DNA of 64,000 bases from Flaccisagitta enflata (lineage: Eukaryota; Chaetognatha; Sagittoidea; Aphragmophora), in contig OZ231127.1 in the NCBI GenBank assembly GCA_965153355.1, positions 29,760,001-29,824,000 on the forward strand, in the 5' to 3' direction. The notes under the pieces are model-generated. The model made no database searches and was not told the origin of the DNA. It saw only the letters and a program-made list of their open reading frames with translations. This document shows, piece after piece, positions 1 to 13,594 of this stretch. Each line of letters starts with the position of its first letter. Positions within the stretch are counted from its first letter, which is position 1. The position numbers and the translations under genes were made by a program.

Positions 1-368
1 ACCGCGCTAGCCGAAAAGGGTTGATACACAGAATGAAACTCTGACTTTCTCAGCAACACGAAATAAAAGAATTTTCGTGAGAACAATCCGCGAGGGTTAC
101 GCGGCTAAATCAAGATCCACCATATAATTTAGATGACCATAAAGATCTTCCAAGCTCAAATCGTCAGTTGACAATGCGGTTGACTGTCAAGTAGCGTGAT
201 TTCGCAAAACAGTGAAAAGAAAGAGACAGAAAAAGAACAAAGCGTGGACTCCTAAGCGCATAACAAGATGATTAAAGGTGAAAAGAAAGAATAGGATAGA
301 CTGACGGACAATCCGAGACCAAGAGAGAGCGTGTGAGAGTGAGAGAGAGAGTGAGAGAAACTGACAGG

Positions 369-479
<111 letters not shown>

Positions 480-1875
480 CACTGACAGATAGAGATCGAC
501 TAACTGATTGAGACCAAGAGAGAGCAAGAGCGACAGAAATCGAGACAGAAACCAAAACACGGACAAAGATCGATACAGAGACCGAGAGAGAGAGAGACTC
601 AAAACCAAAGAAAAGCATTTTACAAGTACCCTAAAACAAAATTTTAGTTGGTGTTGAATTTGTATTAATACACATAAGGGGGAAGTCATGACAGTATTTG
701 TATCATTCAGAATATTTTCTCTGAAAAGCAGAAGCAAGATGATGAAGCTGACACAGAAGAAGGTTTCATTTTGGACGAACTTTCGGATGACATTACTGAA
801 CTCAAGTGATTTTGATCACTAGTTTTAATCATGCGCACGCGACTTGGTATGTAGATCCATCTGTTCGTTAATATGTCCGCTCGCCTGCACCTATCCGTTG
901 GTCTGAAATATTATCAAAGCGTTTTAGTCGTTTTTGAAATAAATTCAAATGCAAACAACTGACTTTTGATTGCTTTTTAGTTGCTGACACCCAACTCTTT
1001 AAGACGTTTTGTCCGTCCATTGGTCCATCCATCGCTCTGTCCGTCACTCGAGTGTATCAATATGCAAAAGGTTTTTTGATGAGACCATCAACATCAGACA
1101 TTATTTTGTTCAAAACCCCTTTTTAACCGATAATTTGTATATTGCTGTGTTGATGATTTTATATCAGTATCATTTTTCATGAATTAAATCAAATTGGTGC
1201 TAAATCTAGTTGCAACAACGCAAAAATTGTTTATCACTAAAGTTGTAAAATGTGACAATTACAAATCTTTTCTGTAGAAGTTATTAGTCTTGTTTTTTAC
1301 CAAAACTGGGTGCAAGTGCTGGAAGTGAATATATTTTTGACAATCTTTTCTTGCGCTAAAAAAAAAAAAGATTAATGAAATTCAAAAAAAATAAAAACGC
1401 TAAAATTTTTTCATTTTCACTCCCTAATATTGATGACATGATCAAAAATACTTTTGCATATTGACACACCCGAGTTCGTCACGCTCAAGTTGAAAACGCA
1501 TAAACGCGCATTTATAACCATGCAGTTGTTATTGTGTTTGTGTGAGAGGGGGGGGGGCGGGTAGGAGTGGGGGTGAGGCTTGGGTTGCCCACCCGTCTGC
1601 AACGATATTGTCACCCCGCGTCACTTGTTAAATAGGTGAAACTAGTCATCCGTCACTACCATAACCTTATCATCTATCTAGGTCAACAGCAGAGGCAACA
1701 GAAAAACCAACACGCGAGATCGGGTATCGGAGCATTCTCTGGAGTGAACTGCGCACTGAGTACTTGGATAAAAGGGAGGTAAATAGATTAGCAGAATGAT
1801 TTTTCTTGAGACGAGACTCTAAAACCGCATTCATCATCATTTGATCCGGTCCAGGATCTTGCCACGGTCGATTTG

Positions 1876-2086
<211 letters not shown>

Positions 2087-3274
2087 TCGATGTAGAATAT
2101 GGGATATCCCCGTATGACCCAGGAGTCTGAGGGACCGAGACTCAAGTTAAGAATATGAAGGAAAAGGAAAACGAAGGAGAAAGAAAGTTAAAACAAAAGC
2201 AAAGAGAAAATTACTCCCATGCTCTAACAGAACTTCAAAAAAATATAAATATTACACTCTTTTTTTTGAGTAAGGACAAAGTTTATAAGGACATTGAGGC
2301 TGAAATCTTACTAAAAATTAAGGACATTTTAAACGAAGCCCAGCCTCAGATTTGAAAAACAATGATTTTTGATTTATAGTTTTAACTGTTTTTACACGAA
2401 TTTTTTGATGAAATAGTCGCATTCATAGAAAATAACAATTAGTCTTATGACGTCGCTAACTATATTTTTTTTTGTCAAAATGATACATTTTTCTAGGTGG
2501 CGCCCCCCTACCCGCAGTGTTTTTCGATGAGGAATCGATTGGTGAGGTCAAAAATGCAAAAAAATGATGTTTAGAACTCCCCCAGGCCCGGTAACGAGCA
2601 TTTTTGGCATTTTTAGCGATTTTTGGTCAATTTTGGAATCCCCTGAAGGTGCAATCACATCAAAACCTTCGAAAATACTCAATTATATTTTCTTTAGACA
2701 AATAAAGGTCACCTGAGACATTTCTGGAGAGCCCTGCCCTTGTACAGAGGATTTGCTGCGTTGTGGGCCCCGTTTTGAGCATTTTTTAGCAAAAAAATGA
2801 GAAAAAATCACAATATTCATGGCAGATTGATTTGACCGTCCATACACTGTTTTAAATAACTGTGACAGTGATAGAGAACTATTCAAAGCCTATATCTTGT
2901 GTGCAATTGGGCAGGGTTATCAATTTATCATGAATTTGGGCAGGGGCAACTAAAAGATAACCCCATAGATGTCCAAATAACCAAGAGTTAAACTGTTCAA
3001 CCGCTTCATAGCCATAAAGTTATGTTTTTATTTATTAGTGGGCAATTTCTGCTTTTAAAAGTGCCCCTACCCAGATACTCCAATAGCTCCTTTCACTACT
3101 GCCCCTGCCTAACAGCATTACAATGGGCCATTTACGGTGAAAGTGATTCTTCTTGCTGGAAAAGGTGTCTTTATCATGTGTCATGGGGTAAACCCACTCA
3201 ATTTTCTCAGGTTGTAAACTGCAAACCATCGCTTGACTTGACCTTCAGTTATAGAATAAAGACCAATATAAACA

Positions 3275-3462
3275 AGGCCGTATACACTCCCCCCCAGTCG
3301 CGGACGGGTGGGCAGGAGCGGTATAGCAAAAAATACACTCATGTTTTGTTGGGCAGGGGCAACAATGCCGAAATCGCTCGCCAATCAAAAATGTGACGGA
3401 CCAACCGACCGACAGACCAACCGACACGGCAAGTTCTAGAGTCGCGTGTCCGTGACTAAAAA
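3275..3462 (+). mobile_element. Short hairpin-ended element
   Basis: The 5' part has AAGGCCG...ACACTCC followed by AGTCGCGGAC (3296-3305) and GGGTGGGCAGGAGC. The 3' part has a (GACC)-type run and ends in the hairpin AGTCGCGTGTCCGTGACT (3440-3457) followed by AAAAA. The 5' decamer is nearly the reverse complement of the right hairpin arm. Confidence 0.5.
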
Positions 3463-3539
3463 TTGATGCTTTGAGAAAATAATTATTGTGAGCAGAGAAA
3501 ATGTGACAGATCGTTTTTGGGCAGTGGTCACAAAGGGGT

Positions 3540-3800
3540 TGATGACCTATGTTTTCACATAGAGGAATTTTCTTCTTCTCCTTCTTCTTTGTAATCCCCC
3601 CCCCCCACCTCCAGGTTATATCACAGCTTGAGATAAATCCCAGCTTGAGTCCTAAATCCCAGTCTTGAAGCCCAAATCCCAACCTCAAGGCTCAAATCCC
3701 ATCTTAAGGCCAAAATCCCAACTTTGAAGCCCAAATCTTAGCTTCAAGGGTGGGATATGAGCGTCAAGGCCATGATATAGGCCTGGAAGTGGGGAGGGGG
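3540..3800. repeat. Array of ~20-bp CCCAAATCCCAGC units
   Basis: Degenerate tandem units of the form CCCAAATCCCAGCTTGAGG follow an arm reading GACCTATGTTTTCACATAGAGG. Related arrays with the same flank occur at 6830-7330, 46700-47200 and 50130-50410, so this is a dispersed element with an internal array rather than a local expansion. Confidence 0.7.
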
Positions 3801-3962
3801 ACAGAGAAAGAGATAATTTCTGCTGCCCTGCTCCAACCTTCAATTACCATCATTGACCTACCTAAGCAGGGCACGGGAACCACTGTCCTCTAAACGCTAT
3901 TGCGCCTTTTTTCTTTTTTTCTTGTTTTTGAGAAGAGGCCCAAAAGGGTAAGATGACCTACG

Positions 3963-5362
3963 CTTTCACTAGGGCCAACGGTTTTTGCATCAAATCAATT
4001 GAACACCCCAGCCTGCAGCTTTTTTAAACAGACTATGTCTATACTGTTGAAAACTACTCGCTATATGACTTTTCTCCGTGATTTAGAGGTGCCAGATTTG
4101 ATATTTTGATCATATCTTGATGGTGGTTGTGGTAAAAATGTCAAATTAAGGTCATTTTGGCCGCCAAATTGGGCCACTAAGCCTAAGAAATCGAACCTAT
4201 AATCCATGAGATTATAAAACTAGAGCTCAAGATCTCACTAGTGGTGCAATCCGCATGTTTCTATCATTTTTTGTTTAGATTTGAGAGCATTTCAAAGATG
4301 AAAGGGTTTGAGGGGAAAATTGCAGCTTCAATCTCAGTGGCAATTTTGACATTTTTCACAATTTTCAATATTTCGCGGCTTTGGATGGACCAATCTTCAT
4401 GAAATTGGTGATCAAATTGAAGAGTTTTTCCTGTTCTAGCTGATGGTAAATTAATTTTTGATCGATATTTCCCCCAAAAAATTTTAGAGACTGTAGAAGC
4501 AGGTGCAAAAAAGTCGATTTTTTGCAAATTGATCAATTTTGGATGAAAAATTAGGCCACTTCCAATTCATAAAAAGACTTAAAATCCATGAGCAAAATAA
4601 AGTACTGCTCAGGAGCTAACCAGTGGTGCAATCGGCGTGTCAATATGTTTTTGCATTTAGATTTCATAGAACTTCAAAGATCAAAGGGTATGTCAAAATG
4701 ACAATTTTTGGGTATTCTAATCTTTGAAGTTCTATGAAATCTAAATGCAAAAACATATTGACACGCCGATTGCACCACTGGTTAGCTCCTGAGCAGTACT
4801 TAATTTTGCTCATGGATTTAAGTCTTTAAGTGAATAATTTTTCACCCAAATTGATCAATTTAAAATCGACTTTTGCACCTGCTTCTCTAAAAATTTTGGA
4901 AATATTGATCAAAAATTTTACCATCAGCTAGAACAGGAAAACTCTTCAATTTCATCACCAATTTCATGCATATGGTCCATCCAAACGAAATATTGAAATT
5001 TGTGAAAATGTCAAAATTGCCACTGAGATTGAAGCTGCAATCTTCAATTTTCTTTGAAATGCTCTCAAATCAAACAAATGATAAACACCACTTATGAGAT
5101 CTTGAGCTCTAGTTTTATAATCTCATGGATTAAAGGTTCGATTTCTAAGGCTAAGTGGCCCGATTTGGCGGCCAAAATGACCTAAATTTGACATTTTTAC
5201 CACAACCACCATCAAGTTATGATCAAAATATCAAATCTGGCACCTCTAAATCACGTCATATAGCGAGTAGTTTTCAACAGTATAGACATAGTCTTTTCAA
5301 AAAAGCTGCAGGCTGGGGTGTTCAATTGATTTGATGCAAAAACCGTTGGCCCTAGCTTTCAC
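3963..5362. repeat. Inner foldback palindrome
   Basis: 3963-4690 and 4713-5362 are reverse complements: GGGCCAACGGTTTTTGCATC on the left answers GATGCAAAAACCGTTGGCCC on the right, and the match continues to the centre near 4700 where GAACTTCAAAGATCAAAGG faces CTTTGAAGTTCTATGAAAT. The arms have many small deletions, so the copy is not recent. No protein is encoded. Confidence 0.88.
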
Positions 5363-5485
5363 CTATCAGAGATGCAGATTTATGGTAGCAGGAATAGAAA
5401 TGGGAAGCAATGAGGGAGGGAAAAGAAGAAAGGAAAAGAAGCAAAGAAGGAAAGAAAGACAACAGGAAATGAAAAAGAAAGAAAA

Positions 5486-5689
5486 CAAGGCTAAGGATAC
5501 ACAACTAATAAAGTGGCGTGCGGGTGGGCATGTGCCATATTTGAGGTCACTAGACCATATAGGCAGGAGCAATGAGTTCAAAGAAAAAAGTAAAATGGGG
5601 ACCGACCGACCGACTGTCTGACCAACCAACCAACCAACGGACAGAGGGATGGACAAAGCGGGTTGTAGTTGCGTGCACGCAACTAAAAA
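5486..5689 (+). mobile_element. Short hairpin-ended element
   Basis: 5' motif AGTGGCGTGCGGGTGGGCA (from 5512), a (GACC/ACCA)n run at 5599-5640, and a perfect terminal hairpin AGTTGCGTGCACGCAACT (5667-5684) followed by AAAAA. The hairpin arms carry T/A where most copies carry C/G, a compensated change. Confidence 0.5.
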
Positions 5690-5701
5690 TAAAAGAAACA
5701 A

Positions 5702-5886
5702 GGTCGGATACACAGCTTCCCTAGTCGCGTGTGGGTGGGCAGGAGCACTGCTGGAGAAGGTCACCAGGGTATCTGGGCAGGAGCCATATGCTCAAAAAGC
5801 TCAAAAACGCCAAAAAAGTAAAACAGGGACCGATCGACCAACTGACCAACATAGCGGGGTGTAGTCGCGTAGCACGCAACTAAAAA
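5702..5886 (+). mobile_element. Short hairpin-ended element
   Basis: GGTCGGATACACAGCTTCCCT precedes AGTCGCGTGTGGGTGGGC (5723 on). A (GACC)-rich run leads into AGTCGCGTAGCACGCAACT (5863-5881) and AAAAA. It lies head to tail with the copy ending at 5689. Confidence 0.5.
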
Positions 5887-6571
5887 TAGTACATTGAGAG
5901 GTGGGAAAATATAAAGAAAGAAAATGATAAAGTATGGGTTAGAGCTTTGGCAGCTAACAATGGCCAAAAAAAAAAACGGACGCTGTTTTTTCATCAAGGA
6001 CTGCTCAGTAACTAAGAAAGATAAACCCTTAAAATCCATGATGGTTTCAAAGAGCTTCGAAATATCTTTCATTTGAGCTGCCACAGAACATAGTAGCTTC
6101 AAAACTTTAGAAGTTATGATGCTTTAAAGATAACCACTCAGAAATCTCAAATCTGGAATCAATCTTTTTAGAGTAACAAACTTTGAATTAATATAGCTTG
6201 TAAACAAATAAGAATCATGATTTCTGCTTGATTCCATCTTGTAGAGAATTAAAAATACTTCAATTTTACCTTGAATTTCATTCCATTTATTTGATTTCTT
6301 TATTGTACACAATATGTGAAACAAAAAGTGTCTTATTGTCAGGCACAGTAATTTGCTTCCAAGAAAATGGGTGTTGAATTTCAATCTTATGTCATTTCAA
6401 AATGACTTAAGCTAGAAGTTTCTGCCTGGTCTAGATTTGTAGAGTTTTTGAAGCTCTTTAAAATGCTTATGGATTTTAAGTGAAAAATATGTACAGTATT
6501 CAGTCAATCATGAAAAACTGAGCGTCCGGTTTTTATTTTGGCCACTGTTATCTGGAGAATAAGGGCGTAAA

Positions 6572-6737
6572 CACGGCTACCAAAGTCGCGTGCGGGTGGG
6601 CAGGGGCAGTTATAAAAAAGGGTTTTCATCAATTGAAAAAACGCCCGTAAACACCGAAGAAAATTACATGGATGGATAGAGAGACTGACGGACCAACCAA
6701 CATAGCGGGTCATAGTCGTGTAGCACACAACTAAAAA
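6572..6737 (+). mobile_element. Short hairpin-ended element
   Basis: ACACGGCTACCAAAGTCGCG introduces GTGCGGGTGGGCAGGGGC. The copy ends in AGTCGTGTAGCACACAACT (6714-6732) plus AAAAA, with both hairpin arms changed from CG to TG/CA pairs. Confidence 0.5.
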
Positions 6738-6829
6738 TTCTGCTACGCGGCAGCCTGTGAAATCTGCACCTCTGTCACCTATATGCCGATTTTTTTACTT
6801 CTTTTTTTCCTTCCCTTTCTTCATACCCC

Positions 6830-7330
6830 CTCCCCTCAAATCCCAGCTTAGAGGCCAATATCTCAGCCTCAAAATCCATGAGCCAACAAAGAGGCCTAGA
6901 ACCAACCTCCAAGCTAGGGCCTTGCAGCTAGGATTTGGTCCTGGAGACAGGATTTTGGGACTTGAGACTTGAATTTAGGCATCAAGACTAGGATTAGAGG
7001 GGGAGGGACGGACATGGAGGAGGAAAAAATTCCCTATGTGTGAAAGTATGGGTCATTGACCCATTTGGGGCTGGTGCCCTGCTTCACATTTGGCGAAACT
7101 TCTTATTCTTCTCTTCCTCCTTCTCCTATATCCCCCACCCATTCAAATCTCAAATTCTTGCCTTTTGGCCAAAATTCTAGCCTTGAGACCCAAATTCCAG
7201 CTTTAAGGCCTAAATATCAGTCTTAAGGCCCAAATCTCAACCTTGGGCCCCATATCTTAGCCTTGAGGCCCATATCTCAGCCTCAAGGCCCAAATTTCAG
7301 CTTCAAGGCCCAAATTTCCGTTACTCTTGG
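6830..7330. repeat. Array of ~20-bp CCCAAATCTCAGC units
   Basis: Two oppositely oriented blocks of GGCCCAAATCTCAGCCT-like units surround GAAAAAATTCCCTATGTGTG (near 7025). The same arm sequence flanks the arrays at 3540 and 47150. Confidence 0.7.
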
Positions 7331-8377
7331 ATACGTTATAGCAGGATTTAACTGTATGTGAATATAGCATATAATTAGTAATAATAGGTAATCATAGGTA
7401 ATCATTTGTAATCATAGCTAACATAGGTAATTAAAGGTAATAACATTTAATTCAAATACTATAGGTTTCGACCCTAGAGAAATTATTACGCATTTATCTC
7501 ATGACACCTCATGATTAACTCACCTTTTTGAGCAGGAAAAAGCGCTTTCACCACAAATGGCCCTTAAAAATGCTTGTGGGCAGGGGCAGTAGTGAAATGA
7601 ACTTTTTCAGTATCTGGGCAGGGGCACTAATAAGAATTTGCCCACTAATACATAGAAACATAACTTTATGGCTATGAAGCGGTTGAACAGTTTAACTATT
7701 ACTTGGTTATTTGGACACCTATGGGCTTATCCTTTAGTAATGCCCCTGCCCAAATTCATGATAAGTTTATAACCCTGCCCAATTGCACACAAGATAAGGG
7801 CTTTGAATAGTTCTCTATCACTTCCACAGTAATTCAAAACAGTGTATGGATGGTCAAACCCATCCGCAATGAATATTGTGTTTTTTTTTTTCATTTTTTT
7901 GCTAAAAAATGCTCAAAACGGGGCCCAAAACACAATAAATCCTCTGTACGAGGACAGGGCCCTCCAGAAATGACCCAGGTGACCTTTATTTGTCTAAAGA
8001 GGGTATATTAGAGTATTTTTGAAGGTTTCTATGTGATTGCATCTTCAGGGGCTCCCAAAATTGACCGAAAATCGCTAAAAAATGCCAAAAATGCTCGTTA
8101 CCGGGCCTGGGGGAGTTCTAAACATCATTTTTTTGCATTTTTGACCTCACCAATCGATTCCTCATCGAAAAACACTGCGGGTGGGGGGGCGCCACCTAGA
8201 AAAATGTATCATTTTGACAAAAAAAAATATAGTTAATGACGTCGCGGTTGGGAGAAAAGAAATGCCTTAAAGAAAATTTTTCTCTGGTGAATTTGCCAAT
8301 TTGGGGACTCGACGACTAGGTGAGAACGAAGCCTGAAGTTTGTCCCTGTCTGTAAGTGATTTGTGTGAGTGTCTTTT

Positions 8378-8379
<2 letters not shown>

Positions 8380-8447
<68 letters not shown>
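8380..8447. repeat. (CT)n microsatellite
   Basis: About 33 uninterrupted CT units immediately right of the 2449-8246 palindrome. Confidence 0.97.
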
Positions 8448-8450
<3 letters not shown>

Positions 8451-8682
8451 CATGTGCATATTATTATTTTTTCATTACTGCCTCTGTGATTAGGGCTGTC
8501 ATAAATTGTAAACAAATTAGTTTCTTTGTTTTCTCTACAGGAACCTACTCGAGAAAATTGTCTTCAAAACGAGAAGGGATGATGAAGATAGTAATCATAA
8601 TGAACAATCTCATCTGCATTTGCTTTTTCTTCCATTTTTGTTCATTCCGATTGTACAGTTACGATTAAAAAATGTTGACGAA

Positions 8683-11600
8683 CCGTCTGAGGATTAAGGT
8701 TTTGTAGGGCTTCATAAGAGTGGCGAATCCGGTGGCACCTATCATGTTGGGTCTTAAAATGTGCGTATTACCTAGGGGAACATTAATCCAGGCTTGGTTG
8801 ACCCAATTTCAGGTGCGTGTTCCAATGCCACCAAAAAAACTGCCCAAAATGGCCAAAAATGGTCTTTTTTGGCCATTTTTGGCCCTTAAACCTATCTAAA
8901 ACTTGGTGGAGATCCATAAAATTTTGCATGCACATGTAGTAGACCCTAATTAAGTTGTATGTAATAGATATTGAAATTTTGAAAATTTAAAGGTACCTAA
9001 ATTTGAAAAAAACAGGTTTTTTCCGAGTATGGGTCAAGAAAAATGATGTCATTACCCCCCTTAATGTTGACCGATTTGGACAAAATTTTTTTTGGAGGTA
9101 CTTCACATCATGGACTACCTCCACGTAAAATTTCATCCAAATCGGAGCACTTAAAGTGCCCAAAATTCTGTTCGAAAATCAAAAATTGGAAAAAAATGAC
9201 TCCGAAAATCGTCTTTGAGCTGGTGGCATTGTCATATTAGGGCAGGGATGTATGAACCATGGGCCAAAATTCCTTTAAGAGACTGTTGGTGATGCCCAAA
9301 AAAAATTTCATGACCCTGGGAGCATTTTTTGGGTGTCAAATAACAGTTCTTTGAAGACCGTCAGACCAAAAATCGCGGAAATTGCTGATTTTAGGCCTTT
9401 TTTCAACCTGTGACCTGTAGAAAAGTTGAAATATGGTCCTGAAATTTTGCATGCACATGTAAGAGACCCTAATTATGTTTTCTGGAAAAAACATGGAATG
9501 TCCAAAAAAATTTAAGGTACCTAAATTTAAAAAAAAAGTTTTTTTCGGGTATAGTTGAGAAAAAATGATGTCATTACCCCCCTTATTGTCAACCGATTTG
9601 GACAAAATTTTTATTGGAGGTACTTCACATCATGGACTACCTCCATGTAAAATTTCATCCAAATCTGAGCACTTTAAGTGCCCAAAATTCTGTACAACAA
9701 TCAAAAATTGGAAAAAAATGACTCCGAAAATCGTCTTTGAGCTGGTGGCATTGTCATATTAGGGCAGGGATGTATAAACCATGGGCCAAAATTCCTTTAA
9801 GAGACTGTTGGTGATGCCCAAAAAAAATTTCATGACCCTGGGAGCATTTTTTGGGTGTCAAATAACAGTTCTTTGAAGTAATTGTCTGTTTGTCCGTTTG
9901 TCCGCCTTTTCCTGCACCACCTCCTCGCTGGTGGCCCTGGCTCTGGTCTTTGATATTTAACATATAAGAAAATATGTTTTACTATATATATCACTGACTA
10001 CCAAGAGTGCAGATGATAGCTGTCTAGTCGCGGACACACGACTCTACACCTTGCCATGGTGGCTGGTTGGTTGGTCAGTATGTTGGTCTTAACGTGCTCC
10101 CATTAGGATGAAATTTTACATGGAGCTAGCCCACGACGTGAAGTACCTTCTGTAAAAATTTGGTCCAAATCAATTAACTTTTGGGGGGTAACAACATAAT
10201 ATTTCCTCAACTACACTGTTTTTCTGAAATTGTGGTACCTAAAATTTTTTTGGACATTCCACTTTTCTATAAAACATAATTAGGCTCTATTACATGTGCA
10301 TGCAAAATTTCAGGACCATATCTCAACTTTTTTTGGGATTACGGGTTGAAAAAGGCCTAAAATTGGCAATTTTTTTAATTTTCACTCTCACGGTCTCCAA
10401 AGAATTGTAATTTGACACCCAAAAAATGCTCCCAGGGTCATGAAATTTTTTGGGGGCATCACCAACAGTCTCTTAAAGGAATTTTGGCCCATGGTTCATA
10501 CATCCCTGCCCTAGTATGACAATGCCACCAGCTCAAAGACGATTTTTGGACTCATTTTTTTCAAATTTTTGATTTTCATACTGAAATTTGAGCACTTAAC
10601 GTGCTCCGATTTGGATGAAATTTTACATAGAGGTAGTCCATGATGTGAAGTACCTCGAATAAAAATTTTGTCCAAATAGTCAACATTAAGGGGGGTAATG
10701 ACATCATTTTTTCTCAACTATACTCGAAAAAACTTGTTTTTTTGAAATTTAGGTACCTTAAATTTTTTTGGACATTCCATGTTTTTTTCCATAAAACATA
10801 ATTAAGGTCTATTACATGTGCATGCAAAATTTCAGGACCATATTTCAACTTTTCTTCAGGTTACAGGTTGAAAAAAGGCTTAAAATCGGCAATTTCCGCG
10901 ATTTTTGGTCTGATGGTCTTCAAAGAACTGTTATTTGACACCCAAAAAATGCTCCCAGGGTCATGAAATTTTTTTTGGGCATCACCAACAGTCTCTTAAA
11001 GGAATTTTGGCCCATGGTTCATACATCCCTGCCCTAATATGACAATGCCACCAGCTCAAAGACGATTTTCGGAGTCATTTTTTTCCAATTTTTGATTTTC
11101 GTACAGAAATTTGGGCACTTAAAGTGCTCCGATTTGGATGAAATTTTACATGGAGGTAGTCCATGATGTGAAGTACCTCCAATAAAAATTTCGTCCAAAT
11201 TGGTCAACATTAAGGGGGGTAATGACATCATTTTTTCTCAACTATACTCGAAAAAAACTTGTTTTTTTGAAATTTAGGTACCTTAAATTTTTTTGGACAT
11301 TCCATGTTTTTTCCATAAAACATAATTAGGGTCTATTACATGTGCATGCAAAATTTCAGGACCATATTTCAACTTTTCTTCAGGTTACAGGTTGAAAAAA
11401 GGCCTAAAATCGGCAATTTCCGCGATTTTTGGTCTGACGGTCTTCAAAGAACTGTTATTTGACACCCAAAAAATGCTCCCAGGGTCATGAAATTTTTTTT
11501 GGGCATCACCAACAGTCTCTTAAAGGAATTTTGGCCCATGGTTCATACATCCCTGCCCTAATATGACAATGCCACCAGCTCAAAGACGATTTTTTGAGTC

Positions 11601-12125
11601 ATTTTTTTCCAATTTTTGATTTTCGAACAGAATTTTGGGCACTTAAAGTGCTCCGATTTGGATGAAATTTTACATGGAGGTAGTCCATGATGTGAAGTAC
11701 CTCCAGTAAAAATTTGGTCCAAATCGGTCAACTTTAAGAGGGGTAACGACATCATTTTTCTTGACCTATACTCGGAAAAAACCTGTTTTTTTCAAATTTA
11801 GGTACCTTAAAATTTTCAAAATTTCAAATTTTTTTGCATACAACTTAATTAGGGTCTACTACATGTGCATGCAAAATTTCATGGCTCTCCATCAAGTTTA
11901 AGATAGGTGTAAGGGCCAAAAATGGCCAAAAAAGGCCATTTTTGGCCATTTTGGGCGGTTTTTTTGGTGGCATTTGCACATGCACCTGAAATTGGGTCAA
12001 CCAAGTCTGGATTTGTATTCCCCTAGGTAATGCGCACATTTTAAGACCCAACTTGATAGGTGCCACCGGACTCGCCCTTTTGACCCCTCTAAACTTTGAG
12101 CTAGAAATCCTTATTCCTCAGACGG
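8683..12125. repeat. Head-to-head array of ~523-bp units
   Basis: Two forward units (phase marks near 9043 and 9565) face three or four inverted units (10717, 11231, 11755 and an end unit). Unit spacing is 522-524 bp. The outer ends are inverted repeats: CCGTCTGAGGATTAAGG at 8683 and CCTTATTCCTCAGACGG at about 12109-12125, with the cap sequence GGTGGCACCTATCA mirrored inside. Each full unit retains a 65-68-codon open frame beginning MMSLPP and ending FELVALSY, but it has no recognised domain and I do not call it a gene. The whole behaves as one foldback element with an internal satellite. Confidence 0.88.
10026..10110 (-). mobile_element. Hairpin-ended element, 3' end only
   Basis: Reverse-oriented AGTCGCGGACACACGACT (10026-10043) followed by CTACACCTTGCCATGG and a (GGTT)n run. 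It is inserted in the spacer between the two halves of the 523-bp unit array. I cannot find its 5' motif. Confidence 0.4.
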
Positions 12126-13594
12126 CGAAGAAAACATATTATACTGATTTGCATAAAGTCGTACATGTTATTCTGTTAGCTCAAGAGAAACCTCCATCCA
12201 TTTAGGAACCAGAGTGCACATTAATGGAAACGTAACTCGTACGTTGTTGAGTATATGAGTGACAGTATGCGTCGAGATACGCAAAAAAAGAAAAAAAAAA
12301 GGTATTTAGACAAGTCGAGGTAATTGAGCTTTGAGTTTGAAAGAAAAAGTAACCTGGACACGGTATATGAAAAATTGAGTTCGGTTTGAATACGTTATGT
12401 GTCAAAACGAGCCTAACTGGATAAAGTTTGTTTTCCTAATGGCAACCGGGACGGGAGACCCGAAACGGAAGCCGAAATCCTCCTTGAATGTCTCACAGAT
12501 TCCGCTCTAAGGAATTACAGTAGATCTCGACTAGATTTGAGGTAATGGGGGCACGCGCCATGGGAAAACAAATGAAGCAAGGGACTGATATTTGGAATAT
12601 ATACTTATAAAAGAATGACTTATTGCTCATGATGGTCGGTTGCCATGGAAACACATTTCCATGTTTTCCTGCTAAAATATCAATATTTTAAGAAATTTTT
12701 CAAAAAAACATGGTTTAAAATCAAATTTGCTTTAACTTTCCCTCAAAAGGTTCTGTAAAAATATCGCGTTTTTTTTTTTGGGGGGGGGGGGTTTGCTAGG
12801 GAGCATCATAGGTTGTCACAGGGTGGTTACGTTCCCTAACATCGGCTAAACAGTATACAAGCGATATTCTTACAACGCCTATTCTGGGAAAGTTAAAGCA
12901 AATTTGATTTTAAGCTATGTTAACATTTCTCAAAATATTGATATTATAGCGGGAGAACATGGAAAAATGTTATCATAGCAATCACCCATTGTCAATAAAG
13001 CGTCATACCCCATACTTCATATCTTGACCTCCAAAAACGGTTTGACTATCTAGCTTATGAAATATCAAATATTTCTAATGTACCAGCCATTGCCAGCCAT
13101 TGCTAAATTAGAAGCCATCTCAAATGCCTTTACTGAAACGTCGTAGCCCGATAAGGAAAAGACCAACGAAAATTGATTCAATTTGTTTTTCTGCTTTTTT
13201 TTTGGAAGCCGTTAAACATAACGATTGAAATTACAAAAACATTTCTATCATTCAACTCCTTCAATAAAACACGGAGCGCGATATTTCATAAAGTCGAATT
13301 AACGGAATTGTTGTCACCACGCGAAAAAATTTTGATAGTGAAATGAAATTCTTAAAATCTTAACAAGAAACAAAATCGATGGACATGTATTTTCATTGTA
13401 CGGAATCGTTCCGGTGGTTGGCCTTGTTGGCCAGTTGGGAGAGGTTGACTGGTGAGCAGATAAAGATTACGCGATAATTTGGCCACTCAATCTGCTCACG
13501 ACAATTACCGATGGACACCCCCGCATCCCCTTCCTGTAACCCCTCCCTTCCCGATTGTCCTTCATCCGATGTTCCTACAGATGAGCAAATTGAT
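12126..13594. other. Intergenic, 3' of RACK1
   Basis: AT-rich sequence without a recognisable gene. It contains the 12632-12990 inverted repeat and the presumed RACK1 3' UTR next to 13594. Confidence 0.55.
12632..12990. repeat. Short inverted repeat
   Basis: Arms 12632-12770 and about 12860-12990 are complementary (CATGTTTTCCTGCTAAAATA against the TATAGCGGGAGAACATGG region; AAATCAAATTTGCTTTAACT against AGTTAAAGCAAATTTGATTT). A poly-T/poly-G run sits in the loop. Confidence 0.8.

Larger units (their letters stand above)
2449..8246. repeat. Large inverted repeat (outer palindrome)
   Basis: Sequence 2449-3170 reappears as its reverse complement at about 7530-8246, for example GACGTCGCTAACTAT at 2449 against ATAGTTAATGACGTCGC near the right end, with matching CACCTAGAAAAATGTAT and GCCCCTGCCCAAATTCATGA blocks. 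The arms are about 720 bp and diverged by scattered substitutions. Between them lie a second palindrome, hairpin-ended elements and CCCAAATC-type arrays. No coding region is apparent. Confidence 0.85.
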
